Shown piece by piece: positions 1-4,338 of a DNA stretch of 7,519 nt. This stretch comes from Deltaproteobacteria bacterium. GTDB taxonomy: Bacteria; Desulfobacterota; Desulfobulbia; Desulfobulbales; VMSU01. Position numbers and translations under genes: made by a program. The DNA lies in NCBI GenBank assembly GCA_024274995.1, contig JAJSAA010000294.1:1-7519 (forward strand), read 5' to 3'. The notes under the pieces are model-generated. The model did no database searches, was not told where the DNA came from, and saw nothing but the letters and a program-made list of their open reading frames with translations. The stretch's first letter is position 1; each line of letters starts with the position of its first letter.

Positions 1-238
1 AACATAAACTGACATAACATAATCCTCCAATCCATATATTAATAAATATATCGTCCACAAAAGACGAACCTTTTCAAATAACATGATAAAGTTTGTTGGT
101 GAACATAGTGCGTATAAATAGTTCAGTCAAGCAGAAAAATATACCACTTATTCAGAGAGATATTGTTATTCAAGATAAGAAATGGTAATCTCACCTTTAA
201 GATAAATCTCAGGACTGGTAAAAGGTTATTTCCTTATT
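1..238. other. AT-rich non-coding region upstream of the response regulator
   Basis: No convincing gene is present on either strand. The stretch contains a perfect 7-bp inverted repeat, ATATATT (34-40) and AATATAT (45-51), followed by a 5-bp stem TCGTC (51-55)/GACGA (63-67). TATAAAT at 113-119 could be a -10 box but I see no good -35 at normal spacing. Two copies each of AAGATAA (172-178, 199-205) and AATCTCA (187-193, 205-211) lie just before the gene. ACCTTT (193-198) is complementary to AAAGGT (221-226), the only Shine-Dalgarno-like sequence near the start at 239. This probably holds the promoter and 5' leader of the response regulator, but no single element is certain. Confidence 0.5.
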
Positions 239-736
239 ATGGTGCCGTCAAAAATTTCCAAGCCCTTAGTACTGCTGGCTGAAGATAATCCGGTAGTACG
301 TAAAGGGGTAGAAAACTTCCTCGCCAAATGGGGATATAAAGCCATTTCGGCAGATAACGGCGATAAGGCCTGGGAACTATTAGAGGAAAATCCTGCCATC
401 CGCCTTGCCATTATAGACTGGAACCTGCCCGGGATCAGCGGAATTCAGCTCTGTCAGCGGTTGCGTACCCGCACCGGGCCTTATGTTTACGCTATCATGT
501 TTAGTTCACGGAAGTCGCATGAAGAAAAACTCATGGCCTTAGACGGCGGTGCCGATGATTTCTTGGTTAAGCCCTGCAAACCCTCTGATTTACGAGCCCG
601 CCTCGGCGTGGGCCGCCGGATTATTGATAACGCTCTGAGCTTAAGGGAATCAGCGCCGTCTAACCCCGCTCCAGAAACAGACGACAGCGTACCAGCCCCT
701 GAGGACGACGACAAAAAAACAACCGCTAAGGAATAG
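239..736 (+). CDS. stand-alone response regulator receiver-domain protein
   Basis: This 165-residue protein is a CheY-like receiver domain (about residues 8-130) that would be phosphorylated by a histidine kinase. The acidic pair E15-D16 (LLAEDN), phosphoacceptor D60 (AIIDWNLPG), S89 at the switch Thr/Ser position and K111-P112 (DFLVKPCKP) are all visible, so phosphotransfer chemistry looks intact. After the domain comes a low-complexity tail (about 137-165) rich in Pro, Asp, Glu and Ser. No DNA-binding, GGDEF, HD-GYP or phosphatase output domain follows. It may therefore act by protein-protein contact or as a phosphorelay intermediate. The ATG is preceded only by a weak AAAGG about 13 bases away, so translation initiation may be inefficient. 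No kinase gene is adjacent and the cognate signal is unknown. mazG starts 45 bases downstream, so the two may be co-transcribed. Confidence 0.9.
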   Translation: MVPSKISKPLVLLAEDNPVVRKGVENFLAKWGYKAISADNGDKAWELLEENPAIRLAIIDWNLPGISGIQLCQRLRTRTGPYVYAIMFSSRKSHEEKLMALDGGADDFLVKPCKPSDLRARLGVGRRIIDNALSLRESAPSNPAPETDDSVPAPEDDDKKTTAKE

Positions 737-781
737 ATCTTCCCCGAGACCACCTCCCAACAACTTTCCCCTTATTAAGTC

Positions 782-1576
782 ATGACTACCACTGAGCAGG
801 AACTCCAGCGTTTAAACAAAGTTATCACCGCCCTGCGCAACCCTCAAAGCGGCTGTCCCTGGGATAAAAAGCAGACCCCGCAAACCATGAAGACCTACCT
901 TCTTGAGGAATGCTACGAAACGGTCGATGCCATCGACAGCGGCCGGGCAGCAGCCGTTCAGGAGGAAATGGGCGATCTCTTTTTTCAGCTTGTCTTTATC
1001 AGCCAGCTCTATGAAGAACGGCATGCCTTTTCACTGACCGAGGTCATCGGCGGCATCGCCGACAAGATGGTCCACCGCCACCCCCATGTTTTCGGTGATG
1101 AAAAGGTTGGTTCAGCGGCCCGGCAGAGTCAGCGCTGGAACGAGATCAAGGCCGCCGAGAAAAAAACCGCCACCAGCGCTGCCGACCGCCTGGCCGGAGT
1201 CCCTAAAAGTCTGCCGGCCCTGCGCCGGGCTCAACGGGTATCTGAACGGGCGGCCCATAATGGCTTTGAGTGGAGCGAGCGGCAGGCGGCAATAAATAAA
1301 TTTACCGAGGAGACCGAAGAATTATTAGAGGCCTTGAGAGACGATGATCAAAACCATATTATCGAAGAAATGGGTGATGTCCTCTTCATGCTGGTCAATC
1401 TGGCCCGCCTCCATAATATAAATGCCGAAGACACCATGCATCTTGCCACCGAAAAATTTATCCGCCGATTTCGCGGCCTGGAAAACCTGGCCCTTGAGGA
1501 AGGACTTAACCTTCACGACCTGTCAGAGACGGAATTACTTAAGTTGTGGCAGCGCAACAAAAATAATTTGACATAA
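782..1576 (+). CDS. mazG: nucleoside triphosphate pyrophosphohydrolase MazG
   Basis: MazG hydrolyses (d)NTPs to the monophosphate and pyrophosphate in the cytoplasm. It is thought to remove non-canonical nucleotides, and in E. coli it affects ppGpp levels. The 264-residue length matches the two-domain E. coli form. The N-terminal NPQSGCPWDKKQT signature (20-32) is followed by the first metal-binding set, LEECYE (E42, E43, E46) with EEMGD (E61, E62, D65). The family motif HRHPHVFGD lies at 98-106. The second domain repeats the pattern with EETEE (176-180) and EEMGD (195-199), so both all-alpha domains look complete. The ATG gives a normal N-terminus for the family, though no clear Shine-Dalgarno precedes it. 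It follows the response regulator by 45 bases. Its last codons overlap a TTGACA hexamer that may serve the ribosomal-protein operon downstream. Confidence 0.96.
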   Translation: MTTTEQELQRLNKVITALRNPQSGCPWDKKQTPQTMKTYLLEECYETVDAIDSGRAAAVQEEMGDLFFQLVFISQLYEERHAFSLTEVIGGIADKMVHRHPHVFGDEKVGSAARQSQRWNEIKAAEKKTATSAADRLAGVPKSLPALRRAQRVSERAAHNGFEWSERQAAINKFTEETEELLEALRDDDQNHIIEEMGDVLFMLVNLARLHNINAEDTMHLATEKFIRRFRGLENLALEEGLNLHDLSETELLKLWQRNKNNLT

Positions 1577-1597
1577 AACAAGATTGTATGGTAAAGA
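1568..1597 (+). promoter_or_regulatory. candidate sigma-70 promoter for rpsF operon
   Basis: A perfect -35 hexamer TTGACA sits at 1568-1573, overlapping the mazG stop codon. An 18-base spacer leads to TAAAGA (1592-1597), a poor -10 hexamer preceded by TG-G (1589-1591), an extended -10 pattern. Transcription from here would give a leader of roughly 110 bases before rpsF, a plausible length for an autoregulated ribosomal-protein mRNA. The -35 is seen directly. The -10 and the promoter call are inference. Confidence 0.35.
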
Positions 1598-1715
1598 ATC
1601 CGTTTATTCTCTGGCTGGATTTTTATTTTTCAGCCTCTATCCGTAAACCTTCTTGCTCTCTAAGGCAGGAAACACGAGGGCCTGGGAAATCGCCCATAGT
1701 CCACAAGGAGGAAGC
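1598..1715 (+). promoter_or_regulatory. rpsF 5' leader with strong ribosome binding site
   Basis: This non-coding leader ends in AAGGAGG (1705-1711), a near-perfect Shine-Dalgarno four bases before the rpsF ATG. That fixes the start at 1716 rather than at the upstream in-frame ATG at 1653. The leader contains a small stem GGCTG (1613-1617)/CAGCC (1631-1635) around a T-rich loop and another AGGC (1663-1666)/GCCT (1680-1683). In many bacteria the rpsF leader carries an RNA element bound by the S6:S18 complex, which typically exposes a CCG trinucleotide. CCG occurs here at 1600-1602 and 1641-1643, but I cannot establish the fold, so an S6:S18 element is only a possibility. Confidence 0.45.
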
Positions 1716-2144
1716 ATGCGCAGGTATGAAACAATCTATATTATCCGGCCCACGGCCAATGAAGATGATATAACCACCATTATCGACCGAACCAACGCCG
1801 TTATTGAGAAGGCTGGCGGCACCATCATCAAGCTTGACCGCTGGGGTCTCAGAAAACTGGCTTATCTCATCAAAAAAGAGAGCCAGGGCTATTATATTTT
1901 AACGGAATACGCCAGTATCCCCGCAGCAGTTGACGAAATCGAACGTCTCTTTCGTATCGATGAGAATACCCTGAAATACATGACCATAAAAATTCAGGAT
2001 ACATACACCCCTGACGCCCCGGAAGCAGAAGTGGAAGCGGAAGCAGAAGTGGAAGTGGAAGCGGAAGTAGAAACCGCCCCGGCTGCAGAAGCCGAGACAC
2101 AGGAAGCCCCGCAAACGGTTACAGAAGCGGCAGATCCGGCCTAA
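1716..2144 (+). CDS. rpsF: 30S ribosomal protein S6 (bS6) with acidic repeat tail
   Basis: bS6 binds S18 and the platform region of 16S rRNA in the 30S subunit. The 142-residue product opens with MRRYETIYIIRP, the family hallmark, and keeps GGTIIKLDRWGLRKLAYLIKK (about 34-54) and the YILTEY strand (60-65). The folded core ends near residue 95. Residues 103-119 strictly alternate Glu with Ala or Val, followed by a further Ala/Glu/Thr/Pro-rich tail to residue 142. Acidic C-terminal extensions are known in this family (E. coli S6 is modified with added glutamates), but this alternating repeat is unusually regular. The start at 1716 is preferred over the longer in-frame form from 1653 because it has a strong Shine-Dalgarno and gives the conserved N-terminus. 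rpsR follows after 29 bases in the expected operon. Confidence 0.97.
   Translation: MRRYETIYIIRPTANEDDITTIIDRTNAVIEKAGGTIIKLDRWGLRKLAYLIKKESQGYYILTEYASIPAAVDEIERLFRIDENTLKYMTIKIQDTYTPDAPEAEVEAEAEVEVEAEVETAPAAEAETQEAPQTVTEAADPA
2021..2074 (+). repeat. tandem hexanucleotide repeat in the 3' end of rpsF
   Basis: Eight consecutive units of RGAAGY (GGAAGC, AGAAGT, GGAAGT or GGAAGC) run from 2021 to 2068, and a ninth decayed unit AGAAAC follows at 2069-2074. Each unit encodes Glu plus Ala or Val, so gain or loss of units keeps the reading frame. It most likely arose by replication slippage. Confidence 0.9.
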
Positions 2145-2173
2145 GGCCCAAGATACAACAGGAGACAGAAAAA

Positions 2174-2431
2174 ATGGCAGCGCCAACCCGTCAACAATAT
2201 AAGAAGAAAACCTTTATCCGCAAAAGAATATGCCGGTTTTGTGCCGACAGTAGCCTGGCGATTGATTACAAAGACGTCAAGACCTTAAACAATTTTATCA
2301 CCGACCAAGGCAAGATTATTCCCAGCCGAATATATGGTAATTGCGCCAAGCACCAGAGGCAATGCTGTGAGGCCATTAAACGGGCTCGTCAAATCGCCCT
2401 GCTGCCCTATAGCGCCACAACCCGTCTGTAA
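2174..2431 (+). CDS. rpsR: 30S ribosomal protein S18 (bS18), cysteine-rich type
   Basis: bS18 pairs with S6 on the 30S platform near the mRNA exit region. The 85-residue product shows the family signatures IDYKDVKTLNNFITDQGKI (30-48), IPSRIYG (49-55) and IKRARQIALLPY (68-79). It carries C20 and C23 (CRFC) plus C57 and C64-C65 (NCAKHQRQCC). These positions fit a four-cysteine zinc site of the kind known in the C+ versions of several ribosomal proteins. E. coli S18 lacks most of these cysteines. Zinc binding here is inferred from spacing alone. AGGAG (2160-2164) lies nine bases before the ATG. The gene follows rpsF by 29 bases and almost certainly shares its transcript. Confidence 0.97.
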   Translation: MAAPTRQQYKKKTFIRKRICRFCADSSLAIDYKDVKTLNNFITDQGKIIPSRIYGNCAKHQRQCCEAIKRARQIALLPYSATTRL

Positions 2432-2471
2432 AGCAACATTCTTTTGAACAGATCAACACCCCTATAATGAC

Positions 2472-3437
2472 TTGGAACAGGCAAAGAGGAGTTTCAGCGG
2501 CCAATATTATTTAACGGCAATAGGCATTACCGCGCTTATTCTTACCCTGCCGGTAGTCAGCAGTTTTTTCTTCTGGCTATATTTCATTACTCCTCTGCCG
2601 GTAATATATTATATCACCGTCTTAGGTTTTAAGCGGGGCAGCAGGTCGACAGCCTATGCGGCTATTCCGGCAGCTGGCCTTATTATGATTACGGCCGCTG
2701 ATGTCCAGATTGTCTTTTCAGCCCTGAGTCTGATACCAGCCGGAATCATCCTGGGACAATCAATTAATCAGGGTGACAGTATTCACCGGGCCGGGTTTAA
2801 GGGCATAGGGGCGATAATTCTTACCTGGCTCGTCCTGGGCATTGCCTTCAGTGCCTTCAGCCAAGTTAATATTTACAAGGCGGTACTGAAAGAAATTGAT
2901 ACATCGTTGAGCATAGCCTTTAAGTCGTACAGTACATCGCCAGGACTCACCCCTGCCTCCAAGGCCCAGCTCAAAGAGGTATTTCAGCGGACCAGGGAAA
3001 CCGTTCCCCGCATATTTCCCGGCAGTCTGCTGATTTCAGCCATTTGCACAATCTGGCTGAATCTGCTGTTAGCCAACCATTTGTTAAAAAGAAGCGGCAT
3101 TAAAGTATGGGACGATTTCCGCCGCTGGCGGCTGCCGGATAATTTAATCTGGCTGTTCATTGCCGGAGTTTTTGCTTTAATGATCCCCAGCAGTTGGTTG
3201 AACACTGCGGGGCTTAATATAGTTCTGGTGCTTGGTTTTCTTTATTTCCTACAGGGACTGGCGGTTCTGACAAGTCTTATGGAAAAATGGGAGGTACCGA
3301 GACCCATAAGGTTTCTGATCTATATAATTATTACAATTCAGGCTTATGGTATTATCATGTTGGCCTTTCTGGGGATTGTTGAGATCTGGGCCAACTTTCG
3401 TAAGGCCAAGCCCATAGATAAAATTAACGGGGAATAG
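2472..3437 (+). CDS. DUF2232 (YybS-like) integral membrane protein
   Basis: This 321-residue protein is highly hydrophobic, with about eight predicted membrane segments near residues 12-30, 33-52, 61-80, 82-97, 110-132, 181-204, 224-242, 247-269 and 280-307 (some may merge). A soluble stretch of roughly 45 residues lies between 134 and 180. The motif FRRWRLPDNLIWLFI (216-230) and the location between rpsR and rplI match the DUF2232/YybS family, which occupies similar positions in Firmicutes and Deltaproteobacteria. No function has been shown that I know of. The start is uncertain: TTG at 2472 is the only common start codon between the in-frame stop at 2445 and the first membrane segment, yet it has no Shine-Dalgarno. 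AAAGAGGAG (2482-2490) lies inside the reading frame. It begins 40 bases after rpsR and is probably co-transcribed with it. Confidence 0.82.
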   Translation: MEQAKRSFSGQYYLTAIGITALILTLPVVSSFFFWLYFITPLPVIYYITVLGFKRGSRSTAYAAIPAAGLIMITAADVQIVFSALSLIPAGIILGQSINQGDSIHRAGFKGIGAIILTWLVLGIAFSAFSQVNIYKAVLKEIDTSLSIAFKSYSTSPGLTPASKAQLKEVFQRTRETVPRIFPGSLLISAICTIWLNLLLANHLLKRSGIKVWDDFRRWRLPDNLIWLFIAGVFALMIPSSWLNTAGLNIVLVLGFLYFLQGLAVLTSLMEKWEVPRPIRFLIYIIITIQAYGIIMLAFLGIVEIWANFRKAKPIDKINGE

Positions 3438-3452
3438 ATAACTATTAAGTGC

Positions 3453-3512
3453 TTACGTTTATCCGCCCTGTTTGAATACACGAATACAAGTATTTAAAAA
3501 CTTAAAACGTAA
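3453..3512. repeat. nested inverted repeats between DUF2232 gene and rplI
   Basis: An outer 8-bp perfect stem, TTACGTTT (3453-3460) with AAACGTAA (3505-3512), encloses an inner 9-bp stem, TTTGAATAC (3471-3479) with GTATTTAAA (3490-3498), which has one G-T wobble. The inner loop repeats GAATACA (3474-3480, 3482-3488). No T-run follows, so it is not a standard Rho-independent terminator. It could be an RNA structure in the rplI leader or a decayed repeat element. Confidence 0.5.
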
Positions 3513-3569
3513 CTATTTAGGTGTGACTGTAAATTGCCCTAAACGCAGAGCTGTAACTGCTTAGATGTG
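3509..3569 (+). repeat. imperfect 17-bp direct repeat upstream of rplI
   Basis: GTAACTATTTAGGTGTG (3509-3525) and GTAACTGCTTAGATGTG (3553-3569) match at 14 of 17 positions with start points 44 bases apart. A shorter relative, TAACTATTAAG, lies at 3439-3449. The function is unknown. Regulator half-sites or remnants of a dispersed repeat are both possible. Confidence 0.55.
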
Positions 3570-3600
3570 CTTCAGATCGGAGTGCAGTTAAACAAGTTAC
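3553..3600 (+). promoter_or_regulatory. rplI leader hairpin with two possible 3' arms
   Basis: TAACTGC (3554-3560) is exactly complementary to GCAGTTA (3584-3590). The overlapping GTAACT (3553-3558) is also complementary to AGTTAC (3595-3600), so the same 5' strand has two partners. It ends 27 bases before the rplI start. This could be a regulatory RNA structure, but no experiment or covariation is available here. Confidence 0.35.
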
Positions 3601-3627
3601 CTTAAAACTACATAGAATGAGGGACAT

Positions 3628-4077
3628 ATGGAATTAATATTGAAAACGACCATGGATAATCTTGGAGAAGAAGGGGATTTAGTCGCAGTAAAACCAGGCT
3701 TTGGCCGTAATTACCTTATTCCCCAAAATCTGGCGGTCCTTGCTAATAAGACCAACAAGGCTCGCCTTGAGCTGGAGAGAGATGCCATTGAATCCCGCAA
3801 ATCAGCGCTGCGCCAGCAGACTGAAGGGCTGTCCAAAAAAATTGCCGGTGCCGTGGTTACTATCAGCAAGCGGGTTGGTGACGAGAACAAATTATACGGT
3901 TCGGTTACCAACTCCGAGATTGCCGACAAATTGGCCGAACTTGGCATTGAAGTAGACCGCCGTAAGATTGCCATTGATGAACCCATCAAGACGGTGGGAA
4001 TTTTTAACGTACCTATCAAGATCGGCTACCAGACTCACGCCGACATCAAAGTTGAGATAATACCGCAGACCGAGTAA
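3628..4077 (+). CDS. rplI: 50S ribosomal protein L9 (bL9)
   Basis: bL9 binds 23S rRNA near the base of the L1 stalk and reaches out from the 50S subunit, helping reading-frame maintenance. The 149-residue length is standard. The N-terminal RNA-binding domain shows the signature MELILKTTMDNLGEEGD and VKPGFGRNYLIPQNLA (about 21-36). The charged connecting helix spans about 42-75 and the C-terminal domain about 76-149, with KLYGSVTNSEIAD (88-100). GAGGG (3619-3623) lies four bases before the ATG, a slightly close but workable Shine-Dalgarno. A 190-base structured gap separates it from the DUF2232 gene, so it may have its own promoter or leader regulation. A candidate terminator follows about 75 bases downstream. 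Confidence 0.97.
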   Translation: MELILKTTMDNLGEEGDLVAVKPGFGRNYLIPQNLAVLANKTNKARLELERDAIESRKSALRQQTEGLSKKIAGAVVTISKRVGDENKLYGSVTNSEIADKLAELGIEVDRRKIAIDEPIKTVGIFNVPIKIGYQTHADIKVEIIPQTE

Positions 4078-4150
4078 TATTTATTCAGACTGCCAAAGCG
4101 GCTTTCAATGCGGCATAGTATGATAGTATTGTTGCCTCCATGCTGTTGCC

Positions 4151-4209
4151 GCCGCCGTTGATAATGGCAGAGCAGAGACCCTGATCATTGTTCCCGGCGG
4201 CCTGTTTTT
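4151..4209 (+). terminator. candidate Rho-independent terminator after rplI
   Basis: A 7-bp GC-only stem, GCCGCCG (4151-4157) with CGGCGGC (4195-4201), continues past a 2x2 internal loop. An 8-pair helix with three wobbles follows (4160-4167 with 4185-4192), then a short CAG/CTG stem (4168-4170 with 4181-4183). TTTTT at 4205-4209 starts three bases after the GC stem. The position suits the end of the rpsF-rplI transcript. The long, imperfect stem and the short gap before the T-run keep this tentative. Confidence 0.5.
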
Positions 4210-4255
4210 AAGATTAGACCGCAAGCGGGACAATTTATATAGAGTCTGTATGAGG

Positions 4256-4308
4256 TAGTTACAATGCCGGCGATGTTCACGCATCCCGGCATTGTAATTT
4301 TGTAACTA
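4256..4308. repeat. strong palindrome with duplicated 3' arm upstream of dnaB
   Basis: TTACAATGCCGG (4259-4270) and CCGGCATTGTAA (4286-4297) form a perfect 12-bp stem, extended to 14 pairs by A4257-T4299 and a G4258-T4298 wobble. Inside, GATG (4272-4275) pairs with CATC (4282-4285) around a small loop, leaving C4271 as a bulge. A second copy of the outer arm follows: TAGTTACAA (4256-4264) is exactly complementary to TTGTAACTA (4300-4308). The 3' side thus holds a tandem near-duplicate, TTGTAATT (4292-4299) then TTGTAACT (4300-4307). It ends 30 bases before dnaB. Candidate roles are a terminator or attenuator, a protein-binding site or a REP/MITE-like repeat. Confidence 0.75.
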
Positions 4309-4338
4309 TTCACGTCCTCTCGGAATCACAACTCACCA

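Noticed and set aside
1613..1635. GGCTG/CAGCC stem with T-rich loop as a mazG terminator
   Set aside because: The T-run lies in the loop rather than after the stem, and the stem has only five pairs.
1653..1715. 21-residue N-terminal extension of S6 from an upstream in-frame ATG
   Set aside because: The extension is not part of the family, and AAGGAGG with ATG at 1716 gives the conserved MRRYETIYIIRP start.
1588..1773. 61-codon + strand open frame spanning the rpsF leader
   Set aside because: It overlaps the strong rpsF Shine-Dalgarno and start in another frame, has no recognisable sequence and lacks its own ribosome binding site.
1899..2186. - strand open frame rich in Phe, His, Arg and Cys opposite rpsF
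   Set aside because: Its odd composition is the reverse complement of the GAAGCN/GAAGTN repeat in rpsF. It is a shadow, not a gene.
4227..4254. GGGACA and TATGAG as a dnaB promoter
   Set aside because: Each hexamer matches consensus at only four of six positions, which is common by chance in AT-rich DNA.
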